Origin: Chlorobiaceae bacterium | GTDB taxonomy: Bacteria; Bacteroidota; Chlorobiia; Chlorobiales; Chlorobiaceae | Length of the DNA stretch: 36,458 nucleotides | Assembly: GCA_013334525.1 (NCBI GenBank) | Contig: JAAXXK010000026.1 | Span: 1 to 36,458, forward strand | Direction of reading: 5' to 3' | Shown: positions 16,901 to 25,623 of the stretch, one piece after another | Layout of the letters: each line of letters begins with the position of its first letter | Numbering within the stretch: the stretch's first letter is position 1 | Notes under the pieces: generated by a model | Seen by the model: the letters and a program-made list of their open reading frames with translations, nothing else | What the model was told of the DNA's origin: nothing | The model's database searches: none | Translations under genes and position numbers: made by a program

Positions 16901-18904
16901 ATGTTACATGGCCATTATTTATATTGCTGTACTGATAATAGTTATCTTTGGCCTAACCATCCCGAAAAACCAGCTACTAGTTTGACGACACCATCCCTCG
17001 ACATCCTTCTCGAATCGATCAGCGCGGCGGGCCGCCGACAGCCATCAAACCAATACGCCGTGCCGAACCTCTGGCACAAAGGAACAACCGGGATATCGAC
17101 GGTTGACCCCGTACAGTATTACAGCGACATCGTCAAGGCAATCCTGGCCACAGAACCTTCCAGCGACAACCGGACGGGAAAAAGCGCATCTGAATGGAGC
17201 GCCAATGCGACGGTCTACAACCTTTTCGTCAGGTTTGCCGCAGCGTTCGACCACGACCGGAACGGAAATATAGCAACAGAGCCGCTTCCCTCCGGATTCA
17301 GGGAGACCGGCACCCTGCTCAAGGCCATAGCCATGCTGCCCTATATCCGGAGAATGGGCGCCGATACGGTCTACCTCCTCCCCCTGACCAGCATCGGCGT
17401 TGTGAACAGGAAAGGAGCGCTCGGTTCGCCATACGCCATCCGGAACCCCTACGTTCTCGATCCGATGCTGGCGGAACCGGCCCTCGGGCTTTCGACCGAG
17501 ATCCAGCTGAAGGCCTTCGTGGAGGCGGCGCACCTCCTGGGAATGAGGGTCGTGTTCGAGTATGTGTTCCGGACGGCATCGATCGACAGCGATTGGGTTC
17601 CAGAGCATCCCGACTGGTTCTACTGGCTTCGCGAAAGCTATGGCGACGTTCCTTACGGGCCTCCCGGCTTCAGTCATGACAGGCTCGCTGAAATTTACGA
17701 AAAAGTCGACAAGCACGACCTGCGCAACCTTCCGGAACCCGACGAACATTACCGGCACCGCTTCGTAGCTGCCCCGGCGATGGTAGTGACCAATGAGACC
17801 GGCTCTTCGGGACACGCTGAAGACGGAACTCCATGCGTTATCGCCAGCGCCTTCTCGGACTGGCCGCCGGACGACAGCCAGCCCCCATGGACCGATGTAG
17901 CGTACCTTAAAATGCACGACGACCCAAGGTTCAACTACATTGCCTACAACACCATAAGGATGTACGACCAGGAGCTGGACCGGCCGGAATCGAAAAACAC
18001 GGCGCTCTGGGAGGAGATCTCCGGCATCATCCCATGGTACCAGGAGCAGTACGGCATCGATGGCGCGATGATCGACATGGGACACGCGCTTCCCCCTGCC
18101 CTGAAGGCCGCGATCGTCGTAAAAGCGAGAGAGGGCCGACCGGAATTCGCTTTCTGGGACGAAAATTTCGACCCCTCGCCCAAGCTGCGTGAAGAGGGGT
18201 TCAACGCTGTCTTCGGGTCGCTCCCGTTCGTCATTCAGGATGTCCAGTACATCAAGGGACTCCTGAACTTCCTGAACAAGACCGGCGTGGCGATTCCATT
18301 TTTTGCCACCGGCGAGAACCACAACACACCGAGGGTTTGCCACGGCCTCGAAGGGCGACTGGCGGGACGACGCCGGGCGCTGTTCCTGTTCACTCTGGGC
18401 GCCGTGCTGCCGGCAATGCCGTTCATCCACGCGGGCATGGAGATCTGCGAATGGCACCCGGTCAATCTCGGCCTGAACTTCACCGATGAGGACCGCAGGC
18501 GTTTTCCGACAGAATCCCTGCCGCTGTTCAGCGCGGGAGCCTGCGACTGGGAAGATGCCAACGGCCTCGAACCGCTTTGCGACGATATCGGCAGGATACT
18601 TGGGATCAGGAGCCGTTACCTCGACCTGGTCACCTGCGGCCGGATGGGCTCGATCATCCAGCCATACATCTCCGATGCCGCGTTGCTGACCGTCATGAGG
18701 AAATCAGGAGGCAAAACGCTTATCTTTGCCGGCAACAGCAATTTCAACGACCCTGTTTCGGGCACCATGGAGTTCGACCAACCGGAGATGAGCCTCGAAG
18801 ATCTCCTGTCCGGCAGGCCTCTTGTCGTCAAAGAGCATAAAATTGTTCTCGATTTCGCTCCCGGACAGTGCTATCTTTTCGAACTGCCCGAAGCTCCGGA
18901 ATAA
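16901..18904 (+). CDS. GH13 alpha-amylase-fold protein with altered active site
   Basis: Up to 667 residues from ATG 16901; TTG 16982 is an alternative because the first 27 residues look non-coding and a palindrome (GCCATGT-T-ACATGGC, 16898-16912) covers the ATG. The barrel is recognisable: [11 protein letters not shown] near 152, EHPDWFYW near 235, MIDMGH with the presumed nucleophile Asp 392, and FWDENF with the acid/base Glu 421. Two normally invariant positions differ: the Arg two before the nucleophile is Met 390, and the third catalytic Asp of NHD is Asn 475 in GENHNTPR. Region I reads VFEYVF instead of the usual D..NH. Spacing resembles GlgE-type maltosyltransferases. Substrate and activity are unknown. 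Confidence 0.75.
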   Translation: MLHGHYLYCCTDNSYLWPNHPEKPATSLTTPSLDILLESISAAGRRQPSNQYAVPNLWHKGTTGISTVDPVQYYSDIVKAILATEPSSDNRTGKSASEWSANATVYNLFVRFAAAFDHDRNGNIATEPLPSGFRETGTLLKAIAMLPYIRRMGADTVYLLPLTSIGVVNRKGALGSPYAIRNPYVLDPMLAEPALGLSTEIQLKAFVEAAHLLGMRVVFEYVFRTASIDSDWVPEHPDWFYWLRESYGDVPYGPPGFSHDRLAEIYEKVDKHDLRNLPEPDEHYRHRFVAAPAMVVTNETGSSGHAEDGTPCVIASAFSDWPPDDSQPPWTDVAYLKMHDDPRFNYIAYNTIRMYDQELDRPESKNTALWEEISGIIPWYQEQYGIDGAMIDMGHALPPALKAAIVVKAREGRPEFAFWDENFDPSPKLREEGFNAVFGSLPFVIQDVQYIKGLLNFLNKTGVAIPFFATGENHNTPRVCHGLEGRLAGRRRALFLFTLGAVLPAMPFIHAGMEICEWHPVNLGLNFTDEDRRRFPTESLPLFSAGACDWEDANGLEPLCDDIGRILGIRSRYLDLVTCGRMGSIIQPYISDAALLTVMRKSGGKTLIFAGNSNFNDPVSGTMEFDQPEMSLEDLLSGRPLVVKEHKIVLDFAPGQCYLFELPEAPE

Positions 18905-18964
18905 TTTCCCGAAAACATCCGACAGTAAACTTTGTTCCAGTAAACCAGTAAAATCAACATCATC

Positions 18965-19876
18965 ATGTCACTCCTTATCATCGGATCCCTTGCTTTCGAC
19001 GATATCGAAACTCCTTTCGGCCGTTCTGAAAACACCCTCGGCGGCTCATCAACCTACATCGCCCTTTCGGCCAGTTATTTCACCGATCCGATCAGGATGG
19101 TAGGCGTCGTCGGATCCGATTTCGAGGATGGCCACTTCGGGCTGCTCCACTCCAAAAACATCGACACCAAAGGTATCAAGGTTGTCGAAGAGGGCAAGAC
19201 ATTCCGGTGGGCCGGCCGTTACCATTACGACATGAACACCCGCGATACGCTCGACACGCAGCTCAACGTTTTCGCCAGTTTCGACCCGCACATCCCGCAG
19301 CAGTATCGTGACTCGAAGTTCATCTGCCTGGGCAACATCGATCCGGAGCTTCAGATCAAGGTGCTCGACCAGATCACCAAACCTGAACTGGTCATCTGCG
19401 ACACGATGAACTTCTGGATCGAAGGCAAACCTGACGAGCTGAAAAAAGTGCTCGAAAGAGTCGACATCTTCATCATCAACGACAGTGAGGCCCGTCTGCT
19501 GAGTGGTGAGCCAAACCTGGTCAAAACAGCACGCATCATCCGCAACATGGGTCCCAAAACCCTGATCATCAAGAAAGGCGAACACGGCGCCCTGCTCTTT
19601 ACGGACAACGGCATTTTCGCAGCTCCGGCCTACCCGCTCGAATCGATCTTCGATCCGACCGGCGCAGGCGACACTTTCGCCGGAGGCTTCATCGGCCACC
19701 TGGCGCGTTGCGGCACCATCAACGAGGCTGAAATGAGAAAAGCGGTGCTCTATGGCAGCGCAATGGCGAGCTTCTGTGTGGAGCAGTTCGGCACAGACAG
19801 GATCAACGATCTCGACCTGCTCGAAGTAGAGGATCGCTACCAGAGCTTCCTCGACCTGTCGCGCATCGAGCCCTGA
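18965..19876 (+). CDS. PfkB/ribokinase-family sugar kinase
   Basis: A 303-residue kinase. The N-terminal GG signature (TLGGSSTYIA, residues 24-33) and the C-terminal DPTGAGDTFAGG (230-241, catalytic Asp 236) define the family; NDSEARLL near 172-179 is also typical. It phosphorylates a sugar, nucleoside or related alcohol with ATP; which one cannot be read. It follows the GH13 gene by 60 bases on the same strand and precedes a sodium:solute symporter, so a role in handling a carbohydrate is plausible but unproven. ATG 18965 is the only reasonable start. Confidence 0.88.
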   Translation: MSLLIIGSLAFDDIETPFGRSENTLGGSSTYIALSASYFTDPIRMVGVVGSDFEDGHFGLLHSKNIDTKGIKVVEEGKTFRWAGRYHYDMNTRDTLDTQLNVFASFDPHIPQQYRDSKFICLGNIDPELQIKVLDQITKPELVICDTMNFWIEGKPDELKKVLERVDIFIINDSEARLLSGEPNLVKTARIIRNMGPKTLIIKKGEHGALLFTDNGIFAAPAYPLESIFDPTGAGDTFAGGFIGHLARCGTINEAEMRKAVLYGSAMASFCVEQFGTDRINDLDLLEVEDRYQSFLDLSRIEP

Positions 19877-19909
19877 GTAGCGCTCAGTCAAGTTGTTTTT
19901 ACAGGTTTT

Positions 19910-20034
19910 CCCGACAAATCCCCCACCGGGCCATGCCCGATATGCTGATGTGAAGATTTGTCGGGATATATTCCGGCTGAAACCCTCCCTACGGCTGAGG
20001 CCCGGTGAATTCGCGCTGGGTTGAGAGCCCTCAG
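19910..20034 (+). promoter_or_regulatory. Structured leader region before the symporter gene
   Basis: CCCGACAAATC (19910-19920) and GATTTGTCGGG (19955-19965) are perfect 11-base complements; inside them CGGGC and GCCCG (19927-19931, 19935-19939) form a smaller hairpin. Further on, CTGAGG (19995-20000) can pair with CCTCAG (20029-20034), enclosing CCCGG (20001-20005) with CTGGG (20016-20020, one G-U). The symporter ATG is 60 bases downstream. No T-run follows the first stem, so a simple terminator is unlikely. I do not recognise a known riboswitch class. Confidence 0.45.
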
Positions 20035-20093
20035 GGTGCCATCGCACTTTCGAAACAAGAGTACCATAACCTTACCGCATCAAAGGCTCAACT

Positions 20094-21851
20094 ATGGCTT
20101 CACTCACCCTTCTGGACCTTGCGTTCATTGCCGGATACCTGCTGCTCACCCTTGTCGTAGGGCTCTATTTCTCCTCCCGGGCCTCTGAAAATGTCGGCGA
20201 ATTCTTCCTTTCCGGACGGCAGCTCCCCTGGTGGATCGCCGGCACAGGCATGGTCGCCACCACCTTCGCCGCCGACACCCCGCTCGCCGTGGCAGGCTTC
20301 GTAGCCAGGAACGGCATCGCCGGCAACTGGATCTGGTGGACCTTCGTTTCAGGCGGCATGTTGACGGTCTTCTTTTTCGCCCGGCTATGGAGGCGCGCCA
20401 ATATCCTGACCGACCTGGAGTTCATCGAGCTGCGTTACAGCGGACGGGCCGCCACATTCCTCAGGGGTTTCAAGGCGGTCTATTTCGGCTTGTTCATCAA
20501 CGCCATCATCATCGGCTGGGTCAACATGGCCATGTTCAAGATCATCAAGATCATGGTGCCCGGCATCAATGCCGAATTGACGATCGTAGGGCTGGTGATC
20601 TTCACGGCCGTCTATTCGGGAATGTCCGGTCTCTGGGGGGTCTCGATCACCGATGCCGTTCAGTTCATAATAGCCATGACCGGCTGCATCATCCTCGCCG
20701 TACTGGCGGTGAACTCCCCTGTCGTCGTCGCTGCCGGCGGTCTCCAGCGCGCCCTTCCGGGATGGATGTTCGACTTTTTCCCTTCGTTCTCAGCCACCAA
20801 AGATGTCGGAACGGGAGCCTACGCCCTGCCTTTCGCATCATTCGCGGCGATGGCTTTCGTCCAGTGGTGGGCCTCCTGGTATCCAGGGGCCGAACCCGGC
20901 GGCGGCGGTTATGTAGCCCAGAGGATGATGAGCGCAAAAGACGAAAAACACTCGTTGCTGGCCACGCTCTGGTTCACCATCGCCCATTACTGCGTGCGAC
21001 CCTGGCCATGGATCGTCGTCGGCCTGGTCAGCCTGGTCATGTTCCCCAACCTTCCTGCCAACCAGAAGGAGGATGGCTTCGTGCATGTGATGAACGCAGT
21101 ATTGCCTCCCGGCCTGAAAGGCTTGCTGATCGCCGCCTTTCTGGCGGCCTACATGTCGACGCTCTCCACCCACCTCAACTGGGGAACAAGCTACCTGATC
21201 AACGATTTCTACAAGCGCTTCTTCAAGCCCGAGGCCGACCAGAAGCACTACGTCCTCATGTCGAGGGCGGTCACCGCGCTGACTGCAGCCTTTGCACTCT
21301 ACATAACATTCTTTGTACTCCAAAGCATAACCAGTGCATGGGAGTTTATCATCCAGTGCGGTGCAGGCACCGGCTTTGTGCTGATCATGCGCTGGTTCTG
21401 GTGGCGGCTTAACGCCTGGTCGGAAATCACCTCGATGATCGCCCCGATCGTGGCATTCGCCGTACTGAGCACGTTTACAACCATCGCCTTCCCCAACACG
21501 CTCTTCATCATCGTGCTGTTCACGATCGTCTGCACCCTTCTGGTCACCTTCCTCACCCCTCCGACCGAGGCCTCCAGGCTTGACTCCTTCTTCAGGACAA
21601 CCCGGGTGGGCGGAATCTTCTGGAAACCCGTTTCCGACCGGTTGCCTGACGTGAAGGCGGACCATGGATTCCTCGCCCTTTTCGCCGACTGGTTCTTCGG
21701 AGTCGTACTGGTCTACTCGGTGCTTTTCGGCACCGGCAAGCTCATTTTCGGCGAACCGCTCATCGCGATGATCTATTACGGTGCGGGGGCTGTTTCGGGC
21801 TTCATGATTTACCGCGACCTGTCGCGCAGAAACTGGAAAACCTTCGATTGA
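20094..21851 (+). CDS. Sodium:solute symporter (SSS family)
   Basis: A 585-residue inner membrane protein with about 13 hydrophobic helices. The start has GYLLLTLVVGLYFSSRAS and the family's FFLSGRQLPWW...G.G.VATTFAADTP segment, the sodium- and substrate-site region of helix 1-2; GMSGLWGVSITDAVQF and LSTHLNWGTSYLINDFY are other family blocks. It should import a small organic solute with sodium; the solute is unknown. An AAAGG lies 8 bases before ATG 20094. The stop overlaps the TTG that could start maf. It follows a sugar kinase and a GH13 protein on the same strand. Confidence 0.9.
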   Translation: MASLTLLDLAFIAGYLLLTLVVGLYFSSRASENVGEFFLSGRQLPWWIAGTGMVATTFAADTPLAVAGFVARNGIAGNWIWWTFVSGGMLTVFFFARLWRRANILTDLEFIELRYSGRAATFLRGFKAVYFGLFINAIIIGWVNMAMFKIIKIMVPGINAELTIVGLVIFTAVYSGMSGLWGVSITDAVQFIIAMTGCIILAVLAVNSPVVVAAGGLQRALPGWMFDFFPSFSATKDVGTGAYALPFASFAAMAFVQWWASWYPGAEPGGGGYVAQRMMSAKDEKHSLLATLWFTIAHYCVRPWPWIVVGLVSLVMFPNLPANQKEDGFVHVMNAVLPPGLKGLLIAAFLAAYMSTLSTHLNWGTSYLINDFYKRFFKPEADQKHYVLMSRAVTALTAAFALYITFFVLQSITSAWEFIIQCGAGTGFVLIMRWFWWRLNAWSEITSMIAPIVAFAVLSTFTTIAFPNTLFIIVLFTIVCTLLVTFLTPPTEASRLDSFFRTTRVGGIFWKPVSDRLPDVKADHGFLALFADWFFGVVLVYSVLFGTGKLIFGEPLIAMIYYGAGAVSGFMIYRDLSRRNWKTFD

Positions 21852-21853
21852 CC

Positions 21854-22456
21854 ATGGCTGCAACACTGAGACTCATCCTTGCATCCGGCTCACCCCGTCG
21901 GCGCGAACTGCTTTCGCTGACGGGCATTCCTTTCGAAACGGCATCGGTCGAAATCGATGAAACCTTCGATCCGTCACTGTCGGTCGAACAGAACGTGACG
22001 GAAATCTCCCGGAAAAAGGCTGAAGCAGTGTGCCGATCGCTCAATCTACCGACTGATGAGGCCGTCGTGCTCGGTTCAGATACAACGGTACTCCTCGACA
22101 GCAGGCCGCTGGGCAAACCTCTCGATTACGAACATGCGTTCTCGATGCTCTGGGCCCTCCAGGGACGGACGCACGAGGTACTTACCGGATTCTGCATCCT
22201 GCACGGCACCGAAGCCCTCCTGGGCCACGCCAGGACCATCGTCGAGTTCGAACCGATGACTCCGGAAGAGATCGACCGATACATCGACCTTATGAAGCCT
22301 TTCGACAAAGCCGGCGCCTACGGAATTCAGGACCCCATGCTTGCCTGCTTCATCAGGCGGATCGACGGATGCTACTACAACGTCGTCGGCCTCCCCCTTT
22401 CGAAGGTCTATGCGGCCCTGAAACCCCTCTTTCCGCTCCCCCCTTCCCGGCCATGA
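21854..22456 (+). CDS. maf: Maf-family nucleotide pyrophosphatase
   Basis: A 200-residue enzyme from ATG 21854 that hydrolyses non-canonical or excess nucleoside triphosphates (dTTP/UTP type) to the monophosphate. The phosphate-binding ASGSPRR is at 10-16, GSDTTV with the catalytic Asp at 74-79, and KAGAYGIQD at 152-160. TTG 21848 is in frame but overlaps the symporter stop; ATG is more likely. The last codons overlap miaA by 4 bases (ATGA), a sign of coupled translation. Maf proteins are also linked to septum control, which is not testable here. Confidence 0.92.
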   Translation: MAATLRLILASGSPRRRELLSLTGIPFETASVEIDETFDPSLSVEQNVTEISRKKAEAVCRSLNLPTDEAVVLGSDTTVLLDSRPLGKPLDYEHAFSMLWALQGRTHEVLTGFCILHGTEALLGHARTIVEFEPMTPEEIDRYIDLMKPFDKAGAYGIQDPMLACFIRRIDGCYYNVVGLPLSKVYAALKPLFPLPPSRP

Positions 22457-23394
22457 CAAGAAAACCGGTACTCGTTATCCTCGGACCAACCGCCTCCGGC
22501 AAATCGGAACTGGCCTTCAGGGTAGCCCGGATGAGCGGCGCAGAGATCGTGTCGGCCGATTCACGCCAGATATATCGCGGAATGGACATCGGCACGGCCA
22601 AACCGCCCCGGCATATGCTGGAGTCGGTACCCCACCACTTCATCGACGAAAAAGAGATCGGGCAACCCTTCAGCGCGGGAGATTTCGCCGTTCAGGCTGT
22701 CGACAGAATCAGGGAAATCCAGCAGCGCGGAGTACCGGCGATCGTGGCCGGCGGTTCAACGCTCTATCTTGAAGGAGTCCTGAAAGGATTTTCCGCACTT
22801 CCCCCCTCCGACCCCGAAATCAGGGCCCGACTGATACGGGAACTGGAGAAACATGGAGCACGGGCGCTTTACCGCAGGCTTGAAACGCTCGACCCGCAGC
22901 AGGCGCTCACGCTTGATGCCTCCAAGACCCAACGGATCATCAGGAGCCTGGAGATCATCGAAATCTCCGGCACGACCGTCACGGCGCTTCAGCAATCAAG
23001 GGTAGAGGCGCCTGGCGATCTCGAGTTCATCGTTAGCGGCATCGATATGCCGAGACCCCTGCTCTACGACAGGATCAACCGCAGGAGCGCAGAAATGATC
23101 GAATCAGGGCTTGTCGAAGAGGCGCGGCACCTGCATGAAAAATTCCGGCTGGAGCTGACAGAGGGAAAAGTCAACGCCCTGGCTACCGTAGGGTATCAGG
23201 AACTGTTCGACTGCTTCGAAGAAAAGATCGATCTTGAGACCGCAATCACGCTTATAAGCCAGCATACCCGCAATTATGCAAAACGCCAGTTGACTTTTTT
23301 CAAAAATAGGCTTAATGTTGAGTGGTTGGACTCCCCGTTAAACGAATCCGGAATTGCTGAGCTTGCCGAAAAACTCTGCTACAGGATTTCGTGA
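22453..23394 (+). CDS. miaA: tRNA dimethylallyltransferase
   Basis: A 313-residue enzyme that adds a dimethylallyl group to A37 of tRNAs reading codons that begin with U. The P-loop GPTASGKS is at 11-18 and SADSRQIYR, with the catalytic Asp 36, at 34-42; DIGTAKP and VGGSTLY-like ([11 protein letters not shown]) blocks follow, and TVGYQELF plus [12 protein letters not shown] near the end are typical. The frame opens earlier (22369), but ATG 22453 overlaps the maf stop in an ATGA arrangement and gives the exact family start. It is followed by a 154-base gap to the STAS gene. Confidence 0.95.
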   Translation: MTRKPVLVILGPTASGKSELAFRVARMSGAEIVSADSRQIYRGMDIGTAKPPRHMLESVPHHFIDEKEIGQPFSAGDFAVQAVDRIREIQQRGVPAIVAGGSTLYLEGVLKGFSALPPSDPEIRARLIRELEKHGARALYRRLETLDPQQALTLDASKTQRIIRSLEIIEISGTTVTALQQSRVEAPGDLEFIVSGIDMPRPLLYDRINRRSAEMIESGLVEEARHLHEKFRLELTEGKVNALATVGYQELFDCFEEKIDLETAITLISQHTRNYAKRQLTFFKNRLNVEWLDSPLNESGIAELAEKLCYRIS

Positions 23395-23548
23395 AGAATG
23401 TTGTTCTCACACGCCCATCGACCGGATGAACCCAGAAAACAGGGTTGATGGCTGGACTTCTTCAATCAGATCCGTTTGTATGAGCATCGAGTTCGTCTCT
23501 TGAATGAATCTCGTTGCACAACCAAGATGTTAAACAGCAGTACCAGCA

Positions 23549-24148
23549 ATGAAGCACTCCGTATCAACCCGTAAGGAACTGACCATCCTCAAGCTTGAAG
23601 AGGCGGTTTTCGACGTCCGTCATGCCGACTGGTTCAAGTCGACCATCGATCAACTGGTCAGCAACAACCTCAGCAGGAACCTGATCATAGATTTCTCCCA
23701 GGTCAAGGCCATAGACTCCTCCGGCATCAGCTCGATGCTTCTTGCCCATCAGCTCGCCAACCGCTCGGAAGGCCTTGCGATCTTCGTTTCGCTCTGCCAG
23801 CAGATCAAGGATCTCCTCAAGCTCAGCAACCTCGACAAACAGCTCTATATCTTTTCTTCGATCAACGAGGTCATGACCCTGATCGAACCGGCCCTTAAAG
23901 GCAAACGCGCCAGCAAGTCACAGCACCAGCCGCCACCCTACGAACCTCCGGACGAGATTGCCGACGAGATCGAGCTGCTGCCCGAAGAGGTCTTCGACAG
24001 CGAACCTTTCCCCGAAATCATCGAGGAGAGTGCAGACGACCAGCCGGAAATCAAAGAGCCCCAACCAAAAGAGGTGGCCGTCAGAAAACGGGGCCGACCC
24101 AAAAAGAACACCCTTCCCGACAAAGCAAAACCAAAGGATCAGGAGTAA
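23549..24148 (+). CDS. STAS-domain anti-anti-sigma-like protein with acidic linker and AT-hook-like tail
   Basis: A 199-residue protein. Residues 1-115 form a STAS domain; DSSGIS at 56-61 has the phosphorylatable serine position seen in SpoIIAA/RsbV-type antagonists, with SSMLLAHQLA and a following KLSNLDKQLYIF. Residues 134-172 are rich in Glu, Asp and Pro. The end, RKRGRPKK at 179-186, is an AT-hook-like GRP core flanked by basic residues and followed by KAKPK. STAS antagonists are normally about 100-120 residues, so the 80-residue tail is an addition. Its kinase partner could be the anti-sigma protein at 8375. No strong ribosome site is seen before ATG 23549; 23395-23548 otherwise holds only a weak hairpin. 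Confidence 0.8.
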   Translation: MKHSVSTRKELTILKLEEAVFDVRHADWFKSTIDQLVSNNLSRNLIIDFSQVKAIDSSGISSMLLAHQLANRSEGLAIFVSLCQQIKDLLKLSNLDKQLYIFSSINEVMTLIEPALKGKRASKSQHQPPPYEPPDEIADEIELLPEEVFDSEPFPEIIEESADDQPEIKEPQPKEVAVRKRGRPKKNTLPDKAKPKDQE

Positions 24149-24280
24149 CCGGGACAATGCCCGGCCCACTCCATAGCCCGGACTGCACGACGACCATGCA
24201 GCCTTGCCATATCCGTACATAACTGCACAATCCCGTCCGCCGGAGGTTTTCGGCCCGGAAAGCCGGATGCAGGTGAAGCA

Positions 24281-24309
24281 TTGACAATTTGAATGCTTTG
24301 GCGTATAAT
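24281..24309 (+). promoter_or_regulatory. Exact consensus sigma-70 promoter before cfa
   Basis: TTGACA (24281-24286), exactly 17 bases, then TATAAT (24304-24309): every position is consensus. Transcription would start near 24316 and give a 70-base leader before ATG 24385. It lies in the 236-base gap after the STAS gene and should serve cfa alone. Constitutive strong expression is an inference. Confidence 0.8.
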
Positions 24310-24384
24310 TACTGTTAAACTCAGTATCGGTTTACCCTTTCCAGAAAGGATCTACTACTCCCACGTAAACCGGAGCCCAGCAAC

Positions 24385-25623
24385 ATGTACGAAGATTTCT
24401 TTCAGAACCGACTCGAAAAACTGTTCGACTCGGCAGGAATAGCCGTCGACGGAAAAAAACCCTGGGACATCAGGATTCATGACCGGGGCACCTATCCGAA
24501 AACCGTCCTCCAGGGAAACCTCGGTTTCGGGGAGTCCTACATGGATGGATGGTGGGACTGCGACGATCTTGACGAACTCTTTTTCAGGATCCTTACGACC
24601 GGCATCGACAACAAGGTAGGCGCCGTCTCAAAAGCCGTTGAGTCCATTGCGGGCGCGATATGGAACATGCAGACCCCCTCCCGCGCCTTTACGGTCGGCA
24701 AGAGGCATTACGACGTCGGCAACGACCTTTTCCAGAAAATGCTCGACCCGCTGATGATCTACAGCTGCGCCTTCTGGGAGGGTGCCGCAAACCTTGAAGA
24801 GGCCCAGGAGATCAAGCTTCGCATGGTCTTCGACAAACTGGCCGTCGAACCCGGCATGACGCTTCTCGACATAGGGTGCGGATGGGGGGGGACAGCACGG
24901 TTCGCCGCAGAGAACTTCGGGGCGAAAGTCGTGGGCGTGACGATCTCAAAAGAACAGGCAGAGCTGGCCGCCGCAAGATGCAGGAATTTCGACGTCGATA
25001 TAAGGCTCATGGATTACCGCTCCGTCAAAGGCACTTTCGACCGGATCGTTTCGCTCGGAATGCTCGAACATGTAGGCCACAAAAACTACCGCACATTCTT
25101 CGATACGGCCCGCCGTTGCCTCAAACCCGACGGTCGGCTACTCATCCAGAGCATCGGAAGCAACGAGCCCTCTTCATGCACAGACCCATGGATCGGCACC
25201 TACATCTTCCCCAACTCCATGCTACCGTCGGCCAGCCAGATCGCCATCGGCTATGAAGGACGCTTCGTCCTCGAAGACTGGCACTCGTTCTCGCACGATT
25301 ACGCCCTGACGCTCAAAGCCTGGGATAAAAACATTACCCTCAACAGGCCGCTGTTGAAAAACGAATACGACGATAGTTTCTTCCGGATGTGGCGGTACTA
25401 CCTCCTGAGCTGCTCGGGAGCCTTCCGGGCCAGGGCTATACAGCTATGGCAGGTACTCCTCAGCCCATGCGGCATCAAGGGCGATTGCCGCATTCCGCAC
25501 GAACCGGTGCACAGGCAGTTCAGGGATAAAGGAACCGGTCACTGGAAGCCGCTTCAAATGCGCGCACCTGGCCACGGGCAGCATCAAGAATCTCCCCGAT
25601 CGGGCGCTGCTTCTGAATCATGA
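24385..25623 (+). CDS. cfa: Cyclopropane-fatty-acyl-phospholipid synthase, with unusual C-terminal extension
   Basis: This 412-residue methyltransferase adds a methylene from S-adenosylmethionine across the double bond of phospholipid acyl chains. HYDVGNDLF is at 108-116, the S-adenosylmethionine loop LDIGCGWGG at 161-169, EHVGHKNY at 229-236, and the family's closing CSGAFRARAIQLWQVLLS at 343-360. Family members usually end just after that block; here the frame runs on for about 46 residues of non-family sequence and overlaps the last 104 bases of the convergent NamZ-like gene. In another frame a stop occurs near 25533, so a small 3' frameshift is possible. Its own consensus promoter lies at 24281. 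Confidence 0.9.
   Translation: MYEDFFQNRLEKLFDSAGIAVDGKKPWDIRIHDRGTYPKTVLQGNLGFGESYMDGWWDCDDLDELFFRILTTGIDNKVGAVSKAVESIAGAIWNMQTPSRAFTVGKRHYDVGNDLFQKMLDPLMIYSCAFWEGAANLEEAQEIKLRMVFDKLAVEPGMTLLDIGCGWGGTARFAAENFGAKVVGVTISKEQAELAAARCRNFDVDIRLMDYRSVKGTFDRIVSLGMLEHVGHKNYRTFFDTARRCLKPDGRLLIQSIGSNEPSSCTDPWIGTYIFPNSMLPSASQIAIGYEGRFVLEDWHSFSHDYALTLKAWDKNITLNRPLLKNEYDDSFFRMWRYYLLSCSGAFRARAIQLWQVLLSPCGIKGDCRIPHEPVHRQFRDKGTGHWKPLQMRAPGHGQHQESPRSGAASES

Noticed and set aside
17045-18457. Long minus-strand frame of 470 codons
   Set aside because: Antisense to the GH13 gene; its composition is His/Arg/Val-rich without any recognisable domain.
20231-21412. Plus-strand frame of 393 codons, very Arg/His-rich
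   Set aside because: Shifted reading of the symporter gene; composition is typical of an off-frame GC-rich gene.
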